DNA of 64,000 bases from assembly GCA_013178125.1 (NCBI GenBank), contig JABLXJ010000004.1, forward strand, positions 124,001 to 188,000. Direction: 5' to 3'. Source of the DNA: Bacillota bacterium. GTDB lineage: Bacteria; Bacillota; SHA-98; Ch115; JABLXJ01. The notes under the pieces were generated by a model. That model searched no databases and was not told the origin of the DNA. It worked only from the letters and a program-made list of their open reading frames with translations. The first letter of the stretch is position 1, and each line of letters opens with the position of its first letter. A program made the translations under genes and the position numbers. This document shows, in pieces, positions 36,939-45,799 of this stretch.

Positions 36939-38486
36939 ATGCGCAAGCGTAAGCTGCCGGTGAATAGTCGCGCCGTTCTTACATCCACTCATTTGGGTTT
37001 ACTTGTCTCGATTCTCTTCCTGACCGGGGTTCTCCTGGCCTCCTTGAGCTTGAGCGTCTTTGCAGAGCAAATCAAGGATGTCTCGCCGGATCATTGGGCA
37101 TACCAGAGTGTAAAACTGCTCGTGGATAAGGGCTATATCTCACTTTACCAGGATGGCACCTTCCAGGGGAATAAGCCCGTGGACAGGTATTCGCTCGCCG
37201 CTATCGTAGCCAAGATCTTGAATGATATAGCGTCGGGGAAGGTCGCGGCATCGACGGAGGACGTCCAGGTCCTGCGGAAGCTCGCGAACGAATTCAGGGA
37301 GGAGCTCGTAAGCCTTACAGCCGAAACGCAAAACCTCGGGAGCAAGTTGAGCGCCAGTGAGAAGGCGATCGCTGTGGTCCGCGAGGATGCTGCCAAGGCG
37401 ATTTACGCGAACCAGAAGACCCAGGCAGACGTTCAAAAGACACAGATGGATGTCCAGAAGACGCAGGCGGATGTCCAGAAACTACAGGCTGCGCTTCAGA
37501 ATACGCAGGCTGATGTCGCGAAGGCCCAGGATGATATCCAGGGGAACCGGGCTGAAATCCAAAAGGTGCAGGCGGAGGTGCAGGGCATCCTGGCAGACAT
37601 CGCGAAGAGCGCGGAGAGGCTGGGTGCTGTCGGAGAGAGAGTGGCCGGCCTCGAGGATAAGGCATCTGCGCTCGACGCGCGGCTCGCTGCCGGGGATGCT
37701 GAGCGCAGCAAACTGAAGGAGATGGTCGATGATCTCGCGGCGACCCTCGCCAGGGCGGGTCAGAACCTCGATGAACTGGGGACCAAGCTCGGCGCGTCGG
37801 ATGAGGCAAGGTCGACTCTTGCTGAGAAATTATCGGCTACGGAGGCTCGCCTCGCCGAGGCTGACAAGAAGCTCGAGGATCGGGTTGGAGGCGCGGAGGA
37901 GGCCATCTCCAGGATAAGCGACGAGGTTGCCGGGCTCGAGTCGGGCCTGTCAGCCGCAAGCAAGGAAATTGCCGGTGCAAAGGACGAGCTTGCAGCGACC
38001 AGGCAGGATCTGGCGCGCCTCTCTCAGGATTTTGGGGCGGCCCGGGAGGAGCTCGGGAGCAGCATAGACTCACAGGGGAAAGACATCGCCGCCGCCAGGG
38101 AGAAGCTCGAGGCGCTCGAGGCTGAGGTCAAGAGCCTGGAGCCGCGGATAACTTCGAAGCTTGCGCCCAGAATCGATGGCATTGATGAGAGGCTCACAGA
38201 TCTCGAGGCAAGGACCTCTGCTGTTGAGGGTGAGGTTGGAAGCATCAAGGCATCAGTGAAGGGCCTTGAGACCAGGATTGCAGGTGTAGAGCAGGCGGTC
38301 GCCTCGGAGCGCGTATCCAGGAGCTCGGCGAGTAGCGCGCTCGAGGCCAGGCTGGACCAGCTTTCTGCTGATTTCGACCAGTACAGGGCCAGCACGGATA
38401 AGGAGCTCAAGGGGTTGAAGCAAACCAATAGCATGTTGACGGTGGCGCTGGTTCTGGTGGGGCTGCTGGGGCTCGCGGGCAAGTAG
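36939..38486 (+). CDS. SLH-domain coiled-coil protein with C-terminal anchor (Omp-alpha-like)
   Basis: This protein of 515 residues has a signal peptide (about 15-42), one SLH domain (about 45-95; DVSPDHWAYQSVKLLVDKGYIS, split by DGTFQGNKPVDRYSLA), a coiled coil of almost 400 residues (about 105-490) and a hydrophobic C-terminal segment (about 496-512). At residues 165-225 the coil shows near-exact heptads (QKTQADV type). This layout matches Thermotoga Omp-alpha, a rod that spans the periplasm with the SLH head on the wall and the tail in the outer membrane. GGAGGGGG precedes the ATG. Confidence 0.82.
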   Translation: MRKRKLPVNSRAVLTSTHLGLLVSILFLTGVLLASLSLSVFAEQIKDVSPDHWAYQSVKLLVDKGYISLYQDGTFQGNKPVDRYSLAAIVAKILNDIASGKVAASTEDVQVLRKLANEFREELVSLTAETQNLGSKLSASEKAIAVVREDAAKAIYANQKTQADVQKTQMDVQKTQADVQKLQAALQNTQADVAKAQDDIQGNRAEIQKVQAEVQGILADIAKSAERLGAVGERVAGLEDKASALDARLAAGDAERSKLKEMVDDLAATLARAGQNLDELGTKLGASDEARSTLAEKLSATEARLAEADKKLEDRVGGAEEAISRISDEVAGLESGLSAASKEIAGAKDELAATRQDLARLSQDFGAAREELGSSIDSQGKDIAAAREKLEALEAEVKSLEPRITSKLAPRIDGIDERLTDLEARTSAVEGEVGSIKASVKGLETRIAGVEQAVASERVSRSSASSALEARLDQLSADFDQYRASTDKELKGLKQTNSMLTVALVLVGLLGLAGK

Positions 38487-38577
38487 GGTGATCCTCCATT
38501 GCGCGCCACTCTAGCCCGCCCGGTGGGATAGAGGTGCATCGTCCTATACGTCTCACGTAGTAGAGCATCCCACGTAG

Positions 38578-38784
38578 GAGGTAAGTAAGTAGTCTGCGAG
38601 CGAATTGACCCGGTCCGGTTGCTGTCCTGCGCGAGGCGAGTTAGCGGAGTCCGGCAGGCGCCACACGGCGCCTGCGCGGCACGCGCCACACGGCGCATTG
38701 CCGCGGGACCGGACGGAGCAACGAAGCCGAGCGCTAGGACAGCCGGACCGCGTCACCTGAGCGAGCAGACTACTTACTTACCTC
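38578..38784. repeat. Fold-back repeat, family A, full 207-base copy
   Basis: Perfect 20-base terminal inverted repeats (GAGGTAAGTAAGTAGTCTGC at 38578-38597 and its complement at 38765-38784). Internal arms (TGACCCGGTCCGG...CTGTCCT and the complement) extend pairing to about 55 bases. The centre holds two direct copies of GCGCCACACGGCGC, each itself a hairpin (38658-38671, 38683-38696). No gene is credible in it. It fills most of the 347-base gap between the SLH gene and the phosphatase; the flanks (38487-38577, 38785-38833) show nothing else. A deleted, inverted copy lies at 15239-15298. Confidence 0.8.
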
Positions 38785-38833
38785 TTCAGCCGGGCGGGGT
38801 AGAGTGCACCACCAGGTCAATGCGGGGAATCCC

Positions 38834-39445
38834 CTACCCCCGCAAGTGGCACGTATCATTCAGCACGCAGAGCCTTGGAATCCCGCCATCATACCTCGCC
38901 ACGCTCACGCTCGCGTTTGCAATATCAAGCCGCCGCCGGTGATCCAGGCTCATCCCAAGCATGGAGCACAACATGACCTTCAGGGGTCCAGCGTGGCTCA
39001 CCACGCACAGGGTCTCGCCCCGGTGATGCTCCACCAGCTCCTCGAGCTTCGGCACGGTGCGCCGCCTCACATCCTCGTATGACTCTCCCCCCGGGAAGGC
39101 CACGGTAGCCTGGTTGCTGATCCACAGCTTGAAGAATTCAGGGTCCATCTCCTTCGCCTCTTCCATGCTATGCCCCTGCCATCTCCCCACATCTACTTCC
39201 CGGAATTCCGGCACTACAGTCGGCTCCAGGCCATGAAGCTCGGCGATAGCGCGGGCCGTCGCCAGGGCCCTGCCGAGGTCGCTCGTATAGACGGCTTTGA
39301 TGTCGTCGCCCGAGAGCCGCACCGCAACCCTCCGGGCTTGCTCGCGACCTTTTTCGTTGAGAGGGATATCGAGGTGCCCCTGGTACCTGTTGGTTTTATT
39401 CCATTCAGTCTGAGCATGTCTAACCAGTATGACCTTCGTGGCCAT
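38834..39445 (-). CDS. Histidine phosphatase superfamily protein (GpmB/CobC-like)
   Basis: This protein of about 204 residues has the phosphohistidine motif VILVRHAQTEWN (RHA for the usual RHG), YTSDLGRALATARAIAE, the acid FREVDVGRWQG and the second His in VVSHAGPLK. The substrate could be a phosphosugar or alpha-ribazole phosphate; nothing nearby decides. ATG at 39445 is chosen because it directly precedes the first strand and has AAAGGAT upstream; in-frame starts further out add unconserved residues. It is divergent from rlmN. Confidence 0.85.
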   Translation of the reverse strand: MATKVILVRHAQTEWNKTNRYQGHLDIPLNEKGREQARRVAVRLSGDDIKAVYTSDLGRALATARAIAELHGLEPTVVPEFREVDVGRWQGHSMEEAKEMDPEFFKLWISNQATVAFPGGESYEDVRRRTVPKLEELVEHHRGETLCVVSHAGPLKVMLCSMLGMSLDHRRRLDIANASVSVARYDGGIPRLCVLNDTCHLRG

Positions 39446-39589
39446 GGGAATCATCCTTTCGAGCATGCCGTTCAGGTCATGCGCAGCCTCCAGGCAACCA
39501 CCCTCCCCGGGATCCACTATTATCAGCATGTTTCATGGTGTAGGAAATATCCGTGACGGAAATACTGCAGATGAGAGGAAGGCATGCTC

Positions 39590-39618
39590 TTACGAAGAAT
39601 ATTATGTTATAGTATTAT
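39590..39618 (+). promoter_or_regulatory. Sigma-A-type promoter for rlmN and the kinase operon
   Basis: TTACGA, 17-base spacer, TATTAT, in an AT-rich patch 26 bases before the rlmN start. Confidence 0.45.
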
Positions 39619-39643
39619 CCGCAAAAGGACTGGTTTTTGAATC

Positions 39644-40798
39644 ATGGATTCGACCCATAAAGTTGGCCCGGTCGATCCCATTACCGGCATTATTGAAACC
39701 GAAACTGAAAAGGTTGATCTGAAAGGCCTCCTTCCCGGTGAACTGGGAGACTTCGTTGCGAAGCTCGGCGAGGCCAGGTATCGAGGGCTACAAATCTTTC
39801 AATGGATTCACCAAAAACAAGCGAACTCCTTCGACGAAATGACCAACTTACCTAAAGAACTTCGCAACCGCCTGGCAGAGGTGGCGTCCCTTACAAACCT
39901 CTCCGAGCTTGCGAGGCAGGTCTCGGAGGATGGCACCATCAAATTCCTCTTCGGCCTGGCTGATGGCAATGCAGTTGAGGCTGTGCGCATGGAATACGAG
40001 CATGGTCTTGCGGCATGCGTCTCGACTCAGGTTGGATGCAGGATGGGGTGCGCCTTCTGCGCCACAGGCTATGGCGGATTTGAGAGGGACCTCAGGACGG
40101 GGGAGATCGTCGACCAGGTTTTGCAGATCCAGAGGGATTTGAGGGTTCGGGTGGGTGCGGCGCGGGATGGCGAGAAGCAGGAGAGCGCGCGGGGACATGG
40201 GGAACGGAGGGTTGGCAATGTCGTCTTGATGGGATCGGGCGAGCCCCTGGATAACTACGACGCCTCGGTGAAGTTTATGCGCATACTAAATGACCCGGAT
40301 GGGTTGGGCATAAGCTACAGGAGGATCACGCTTTCCACCTGCGGGCTCGTGCCCGGGATCAGGAGGCTCGCCGGCGAGGGCCTGTCCATAACCCTGTCAG
40401 TATCCCTGCACGCTACGAGCGATGAGCTCCGGGATGAGCTCGTGCCGATCAACAGGCGGTTTTGTATAGCTGAGCTGATGCAGGCGTGCAGGGAGTATGC
40501 GGAGTCGACCGGGCGAAGGGTGACGTTCGAATATATCCTCATAAAGGGGGTGAATGACGGCGATGCTGACGCCGTAGCGCTTGCCGGCCTGGTTGCGGGC
40601 TTTCCCTCGCACGTCAACCTCATCCCCCTGAACCCCGTTGATTCTGCGGAATTTGAGAGGCCCGAGCCTTTCAGAGTGCGGCGGTTTCAAAGGATTCTCG
40701 AGGATCATGGCGTCCAGGCAACCATTCGTAGAGAGCTCGGGAGCGACATAGATGCTGCCTGCGGCCAGCTGCGAAGCCGTTCCTTATGGAGGGGTTGA
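39644..40798 (+). CDS. rlmN: 23S rRNA (adenine-2503-C2) methyltransferase
   Basis: Radical-SAM methyltransferase of 384 residues acting on A2503 of 23S rRNA and A37 of some tRNAs. The cluster motif is GCRMGCAFC (C132, C136, C139); the GEPLDNYD segment and resolving Cys373 (DIDAACGQL) are present. The N-terminal extension of about 24 residues before VDLKGLLPGEL has no better start. In B. subtilis rlmN directly precedes prpC-prkC; here two FHA genes intervene. Its stop is one base before the next start. Confidence 0.93.
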   Translation: MDSTHKVGPVDPITGIIETETEKVDLKGLLPGELGDFVAKLGEARYRGLQIFQWIHQKQANSFDEMTNLPKELRNRLAEVASLTNLSELARQVSEDGTIKFLFGLADGNAVEAVRMEYEHGLAACVSTQVGCRMGCAFCATGYGGFERDLRTGEIVDQVLQIQRDLRVRVGAARDGEKQESARGHGERRVGNVVLMGSGEPLDNYDASVKFMRILNDPDGLGISYRRITLSTCGLVPGIRRLAGEGLSITLSVSLHATSDELRDELVPINRRFCIAELMQACREYAESTGRRVTFEYILIKGVNDGDADAVALAGLVAGFPSHVNLIPLNPVDSAEFERPEPFRVRRFQRILEDHGVQATIRRELGSDIDAACGQLRSRSLWRG

Positions 40799-40799
40799 A

Positions 40800-41654
40800 A
40801 TGGGACCCTTTGTGAGATTTGAACGACTGGTGGAGTGCATTGTCGAGGGCCTCTTCCGGCGGGCCCGGGTTGCCGGGACGCATCCGGTTGAGATCGCGAG
40901 GCATATCATCCGCAAGATGGAGGACGAGCGCCGGATAAGCGTCTCCAGAGTGTATGTCCCGAACGAGTATATCGTTCATCTGAACCCCGGCGACCTCGCA
41001 AGGGTCGAGCCCCTTGGCTACACCCTGTCGTCCGAGCTCTCGGGTCATGTGAGAGATCGCGCTGGGCGTTATGGTTACGCCTTTATCGGTCCGGTCGAGG
41101 TCAGGTTCGTCGGCGACCCGGACATGGATGTTGGTGCCATTATGGTAGATGGCAGGTTCGTCGAGGGCGACCTGGAGGTGACAGATCGCTCATCCCTTCG
41201 CACCGTAATCGCGATCGCCGGCAGCGAGGTGAGCAGGCTTCCAACCGGCGAGGACATCAGCGAAGATACCAGCATCAACCCGAGCCCCGGGGAGGGCGCG
41301 CAGACCCAGGTCTTCAGCGGGATGAGCTCGAGAGGCGGTTCCGGTGAGGAAGGGAGGAAGCCCCATGCCGCGCGCCTGGTGGTGGAACGGGGCGACCGGC
41401 TGGGGGAGGAGTTTGGGCTTACGGAGGGGGTTACAATCATTGGGCGCAGGAAGTCGAGCGATGTGGTTCTCGAGGATCCCAGCACATCGAGGGACCACGC
41501 TGAGGTGCGGTACGAGAGGGATGGCTTCGTCCTTGTCGACTGCGGCAGCACCAACGGGACCTTTGTGAACGGGAAGAGGATCGAGCGCCATGTTTTGCAG
41601 GATGGCGACCTGATCCGGGTGGGCAAGACCCTTTTCCGCTTCAGGGTGGTGTGA
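40800..41654 (+). CDS. fhaA: FhaA-like protein (DUF3662 + FHA)
   Basis: This protein of 284 residues has an N-terminal DUF3662/FhaA domain (about 1-125; FERLVECIVEGLFRRA, KMEDERRISVSRVYVPNEY), a low-complexity linker and a C-terminal FHA domain (about 195-284; IIGRRKSSDVVL, TSRDHAEV, GSTNGTFVNGKRI). FHA domains bind phosphothreonine; actinobacterial FhaA binds phosphorylated MviN/MurJ and PknB. ATG 40800 has GGAGGGGTTG before it. Position ahead of fhaB-prpC-rodA-pbp-prkC matches the mycobacterial locus. Confidence 0.87.
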   Translation: MGPFVRFERLVECIVEGLFRRARVAGTHPVEIARHIIRKMEDERRISVSRVYVPNEYIVHLNPGDLARVEPLGYTLSSELSGHVRDRAGRYGYAFIGPVEVRFVGDPDMDVGAIMVDGRFVEGDLEVTDRSSLRTVIAIAGSEVSRLPTGEDISEDTSINPSPGEGAQTQVFSGMSSRGGSGEEGRKPHAARLVVERGDRLGEEFGLTEGVTIIGRRKSSDVVLEDPSTSRDHAEVRYERDGFVLVDCGSTNGTFVNGKRIERHVLQDGDLIRVGKTLFRFRVV

Positions 41655-41657
41655 AAA

Positions 41658-42197
41658 GTGGCTCTGGTTTTCCTGGCGTTGAAATTCGCGCTCATAGCCC
41701 TCATCTATGTCTTTCTTTACCAGATTATCAGGGCGATACAGCTGGATATGGGATATGGATTGAGGTCGGGGCGGCCCGGCATAGAAGTAGAGGTTCCCGG
41801 CGAGGAAGAAGGTGGAGGCACCCGGGGCTTCCCTGCCGTGATGGAGGGCGGCGATGAGGGCAGGCCGCCAGGCGGAGCGGAGCCAGGCCCGGGGCTCTAC
41901 GTTGTGGGCGAGCACGGGGAGTTCCCGCCAGGCGCTTTTTTTGCGATCGACCCTTTGACTGACATCGTAGTGTCCCTCGGGCGCGGGCCGGGCAATATTA
42001 TATCGATCCCGGACCCTTATGTTTCCGCAGTCCATGCAAGGATCGTGAGGAGGGGGGAGGGCTACTGGCTGGAGGACCTTGGGAGCAGGAATGGGACTTT
42101 TGTGAACGGGAAGAGGGTATCCCGCGCTGTGCGCCTTCGTCCTGGCGATACTATCACAGTCGGCGATACCACCTTTCAATTCAGGGGGGTGAGGTAG
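41658..42197 (+). CDS. fhaB: FhaB/FipA-like membrane-anchored FHA protein
   Basis: This protein of 179 residues has an N-terminal membrane helix (about 3-25), a linker and a C-terminal FHA domain (about 105-179; SLGRGPGNIISI, SAVHARIV, GSRNGTFVNGKRV). In mycobacteria the homologue FipA is a PknA/PknB substrate that binds FtsZ/FtsQ. It starts at GTG three bases after the fhaA stop and abuts the phosphatase gene, so the proteins are probably made together. Confidence 0.87.
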   Translation: MALVFLALKFALIALIYVFLYQIIRAIQLDMGYGLRSGRPGIEVEVPGEEEGGGTRGFPAVMEGGDEGRPPGGAEPGPGLYVVGEHGEFPPGAFFAIDPLTDIVVSLGRGPGNIISIPDPYVSAVHARIVRRGEGYWLEDLGSRNGTFVNGKRVSRAVRLRPGDTITVGDTTFQFRGVR

Positions 42198-42908
42198 ATG
42201 CAGGCTGCGGCGCTTACCGACGTTGGCATGGTCAGAGAGCAAAACGAAGACGCATTTTACCTCGGTGAGAACGTTTTCGCCGTTGCGGATGGCATGGGGG
42301 GGCATTACGCCGGCGAGGTGGCGAGCGGGATAGCCATCAGGATGCTCAGGGAAACTAACCCTAATGGCTCATCGAATCCTGAGAATCCTGAGAGCTGGCT
42401 CCGGTCCCTCATCAGCGACATAAACGCGGAGATATTCAGGCAGGCGAGCATCCACCCGGGTTATATAGGGATGGGGACGACCCTGACGGTGCTCCTCATG
42501 GGCGATAACTGGGCTTATATAGGCCATGTCGGGGATAGCCGGGCCTATCTCCTGAGGGATGGCATGATCCGCCAGCTGACGGATGATCATTCGGTCGTTG
42601 GGGAGCTTTTGAGAAGAGGGGTGCTGACCAGAGAGGAGGCCAGATTTCACCCCCAGAGGAATATAATCACCAGGGCGCTTGGCACCTTTCCACACATTGA
42701 TATCGATATACTAAGCCTGGATACCAGGCCGGGAGACAGGCTCCTTCTCTGCACGGATGGCCTCACCGGCGCCATAAGCGACGAGGAGCTGGCAGATATC
42801 CTGCTCGCGGCCCACGACCCTGAGCAGGCCTGTAAAGCCCTGATTGAGGCGGCCAACGAGGGGGGCGGGCATGACAACACAACGGTGGTTGTAGTATACT
42901 GTTCATGA
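42198..42908 (+). CDS. prpC: PP2C-type Ser/Thr phosphatase (PrpC/Stp/PstP)
   Basis: Metal-dependent phosphatase of 236 residues opposing the PASTA kinase. The PP2C motifs TDVGMVREQNEDAF, FAVADGMGGH, GDSRAYLLRDG, LLLCTDGLTG and GGGHDNTTVVVV are all present. No membrane helix, unlike mycobacterial PstP, so it is the shorter Bacillus type. It overlaps the RodA gene by 4 bases (ATGA). Confidence 0.94.
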   Translation: MQAAALTDVGMVREQNEDAFYLGENVFAVADGMGGHYAGEVASGIAIRMLRETNPNGSSNPENPESWLRSLISDINAEIFRQASIHPGYIGMGTTLTVLLMGDNWAYIGHVGDSRAYLLRDGMIRQLTDDHSVVGELLRRGVLTREEARFHPQRNIITRALGTFPHIDIDILSLDTRPGDRLLLCTDGLTGAISDEELADILLAAHDPEQACKALIEAANEGGGHDNTTVVVVYCS

Positions 42909-44197
42909 GTATGCTGTCCATGAGTGGGGGTGAGCGATGCGTGGGGGTCAGGCTCGTTGGGTTCGCCCTCTTCCCGGTCATCCTGGGCGGGGCCACAGTA
43001 GAACTCGTCTCGCGCTCCTGGGAGGGTCAGGTTCCCATGAGTTGGGCGCTCTGGCCCCTGTATGCACTCTGCTCCCTTGCCGCATATTACCTGGGGGGAG
43101 GACATAAGGGCCGGCTGGAGCCGGTAATCTTTCCGGTGGTGGTCTTCTTGACGGGGTTTGGCATAATTGAAACATACAGGCTGCGGCCGGACCTGGCCTG
43201 GCGGCAGTTCTCATGGGTCATGATAGGGCTCGCCCTCCTGGTCGCGCTGGGCATCTTCCTGAGGGATTACGGCGACCTCCAGCGGTATGAATACCTGTGG
43301 GGTGTTTTGAGCGTGGTCCTTCTAGCGCTCACGATCGTCTTCGGCAAGTCAGCGGGCGGGGCGAGGGCCTGGCTCGGTATGGGAAGATTCCGTTTTGAGC
43401 CCTCCGAGTTTGTAAAGATATTCATCATAATCTTCCTGGCCTCTTACTTGAACGATGCAGGAAAGGCGTTCATGATCCCGACGCGCCGCCTGTGGAGGAT
43501 ATGGGCACCGGAGCTTGCCTACGTTGGCCCGCTCATCGTGATGTGGGGCCTGTCCTTTTCGCTCCTGATTCTACAGAAGGATCTCGGAGCCGCGTTTCTT
43601 TTCTTCGGGGTTTTCCTGTCGATGCTCTACGTTGCGAGCGGGCGGCCGTCGTATGTTATTTTTGGGCTCATGCTATTGATTCTCGGTGGTGTGGTGAGCT
43701 ATCATTTATTTGACCACGTCCGGGTCCGGATGGACATGTGGATCAACCCGTGGGCTGATGTGGACGGCAGGGGTTACCAGATAGTCCAGGCCCTTTTCGC
43801 CCTGGGATCCGGCGGGATTTTCGGGTCGGGCCTAGGCCTGGGACATCCCTCGGTGATTCCAGCCGTGGAGACGGACTTCGTCTTTGCGTCGCTGTGTGAG
43901 GAGCTTGGGTTTGCAGCTGGGGCGGCGATAATCGCCCTCTATCTTGTCCTGACTTACAGGGGGCTCAGGGTGGCTCTGAGAGCTCGAGATGAGTTCGGGA
44001 GCTTGCTTGCGACCGGTCTCGCCTCGCTGCTGGGGCTCCAGGCGCTTACAATAATAGGCGGCGTCCTGAGGCTCGTCCCTCTCACCGGCGTCACGATGCC
44101 ATTCTTGAGCTACGGGGGGAGCTCCCTCATCTCGAGCTTCCTTGCAGTTGGTTTATTATCGAATGTAGCCCGGCATGGCAGGGGGGCGGATGGATAG
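42905..44197 (+). CDS. rodA: SEDS-family glycosyltransferase (RodA/FtsW/SpoVE)
   Basis: Polytopic membrane protein of 430 residues with about ten helices. Conserved SEDS features include GGARAWLGMGRFRFEPSEFVK, the WINPWADVDGRGYQIVQ loop and the final PFLSYGGSSLISSF. SEDS proteins polymerise lipid II with a cognate class B PBP, which is encoded next. RodA is preferred because of the actinobacterial-type neighbourhood; FtsW or SpoVE function cannot be excluded. ATG overlaps the prpC stop. Confidence 0.9.
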   Translation: MSMLSMSGGERCVGVRLVGFALFPVILGGATVELVSRSWEGQVPMSWALWPLYALCSLAAYYLGGGHKGRLEPVIFPVVVFLTGFGIIETYRLRPDLAWRQFSWVMIGLALLVALGIFLRDYGDLQRYEYLWGVLSVVLLALTIVFGKSAGGARAWLGMGRFRFEPSEFVKIFIIIFLASYLNDAGKAFMIPTRRLWRIWAPELAYVGPLIVMWGLSFSLLILQKDLGAAFLFFGVFLSMLYVASGRPSYVIFGLMLLILGGVVSYHLFDHVRVRMDMWINPWADVDGRGYQIVQALFALGSGGIFGSGLGLGHPSVIPAVETDFVFASLCEELGFAAGAAIIALYLVLTYRGLRVALRARDEFGSLLATGLASLLGLQALTIIGGVLRLVPLTGVTMPFLSYGGSSLISSFLAVGLLSNVARHGRGADG

Positions 44198-44203
44198 AGA
44201 TGC

Positions 44204-45799
44204 GTGATGGCGATGCGTGACGCGGGCGCCGGGGTCCAGGCGCGGATTCGACGCCTTTTGAATATGTTCATGTGGGCGTTTATTGGCCTTGCCATCGGGC
44301 TCGCGTATATCGTCGGGTGGCGCGGCAATTACCTGGCGATGCACGCGCGAAACCCCCGTCAGGTCGCGATCGAGAAGTCAATTGAGCGGGGAGGAATATA
44401 TGCCGCGAATGGCGAGGTCCTCGCCGGGAATAAGCTAGCTGGGAGGCCGCCAGGGCGCACATTAAGGGTCTATTTCGGCCCCAGATCCCTGGTGCATATT
44501 GTGGGCTACAGCCACGATAGATATGGAAAGACCGGTATTGAACTGGCGCTCAACAGCCAGCTGCTGGGGCTCCCGCCCGGGTTTTTGGGTGTGCCGGTCG
44601 TGGGCCTGGTCCCCGGTCCGGGCTCCAGGCAACCGCAGCCGCGAGGGGCAGGGGTGCGAAGACAGGGTGAGAAGCCGCGGGGGAATGACATCATCCTGAC
44701 GATAGATCCGGAGCTGCAGGCCGCAGCCGAGGCTGCTCTCGGGCGCAGGAATGGTGCGGTTGTTGTCCTCGACCCCGCCACCGGGGCGGTGCTTGCCTCC
44801 GTGAGCTATCCTGCTTTTGATGCAAATAGGCTCGATGCCGTCTGGCCCGATATAACTCAGGACCCTTCGAGCCCGTTCATAAACCGCGCCACATCAGGGC
44901 TTTACCCGCCGGGCTCGGTCTTCAAGATCATAGTTGCAAGCGCGGCGATTGAGACGGGGCTTGTCGGACCAGAGGATATGTTTGTGTGCAACGGGAGCAT
45001 AGATGTAAATGGCCGGAGGATATCGTGCCCGGGCGGCAGGGCCCACGGCAGGGTTAACCTGGCGTCAGCCCTCGCCCTCTCGTGCAACGTCGCATTTATA
45101 CAGGTCGCCCGGAAAATGGGGGGCAGGAGGCTCTCTGATTTCGCGCGGCGGTTTGGTTTCAATAGAGAGATACCGTTTGATCTTCATGTAAACGAAGGTA
45201 GATTTCCGACCTTTCGCGGTGAGGGCAGCACCGGTGATCCCGGTGGTGCAGGTGCCAGGAACGGTGCAGACGCCAGGGACGGCGCAGGCGACAATGAAAA
45301 CCTGCTCGCGGAGGCCGCCATAGGCCAGGGCCCCGTGCTTGTCACGCCGCTGCACATGGCCATGATCGCGGCGGCTATAGCAAATCGCGGGGTGATGATG
45401 CGGCCGTACGTCGTTTCCCTGGTGAGGAGGGGCGGGAGCAGCGAGACGCTCTGGCGATATGTGCCGGGCAGGGTATCGCGCGCCGTTTCGATCAACACGG
45501 CGGCGAGGATGAGGGACTTGCTGGTCGACGCTGTGGAATCAGGCACAGGGTGGCGCTCAGCCATCGAGGGCATATCCGTCGCCGGCAAGACGGGCACGGC
45601 CCAGAACCCCGAGGGCGCCCCGCACGCATGGTTTGTCGGCTTTGCGCCGGCCGAGAAGCCCAGGTTTGTGATAAGCGTCATCGTGGAGAATGGCGGCCCG
45701 GGCGGATCTGTGGCGGCACCGGTCGCCAGGCGAGTCCTGGAGTTTGCTCTCCACCGGGAGGAGGGAGTTTTCCATGGTCGGCGAAATGCTGGGGAATAG
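44204..45799 (+). CDS. pbpA: Class B penicillin-binding protein (PbpA-like transpeptidase)
   Basis: This protein of about 531 residues has a membrane helix (about 20-42), a short pedestal region and a transpeptidase domain. The nucleophile S238 and K241 (GSVFK), S293-C-N295 and K462-T-G are all intact, so it should crosslink peptidoglycan. A Gly/Ala/Asp insertion lies near 345-365. GTG 44204 and ATG 44207 or 44213 are all possible starts. It pairs with the preceding SEDS protein, and its end overlaps the kinase gene by 26 bases. Confidence 0.92.
   Translation: MMAMRDAGAGVQARIRRLLNMFMWAFIGLAIGLAYIVGWRGNYLAMHARNPRQVAIEKSIERGGIYAANGEVLAGNKLAGRPPGRTLRVYFGPRSLVHIVGYSHDRYGKTGIELALNSQLLGLPPGFLGVPVVGLVPGPGSRQPQPRGAGVRRQGEKPRGNDIILTIDPELQAAAEAALGRRNGAVVVLDPATGAVLASVSYPAFDANRLDAVWPDITQDPSSPFINRATSGLYPPGSVFKIIVASAAIETGLVGPEDMFVCNGSIDVNGRRISCPGGRAHGRVNLASALALSCNVAFIQVARKMGGRRLSDFARRFGFNREIPFDLHVNEGRFPTFRGEGSTGDPGGAGARNGADARDGAGDNENLLAEAAIGQGPVLVTPLHMAMIAAAIANRGVMMRPYVVSLVRRGGSSETLWRYVPGRVSRAVSINTAARMRDLLVDAVESGTGWRSAIEGISVAGKTGTAQNPEGAPHAWFVGFAPAEKPRFVISVIVENGGPGGSVAAPVARRVLEFALHREEGVFHGRRNAGE

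Noticed and set aside
38619-38942. Open frames through the 207-base fold-back element
   Set aside because: The translations come from inverted and direct repeats (Arg/Ala/Pro-rich) and have no ribosome-binding site; the element is best seen as a non-coding repeat.
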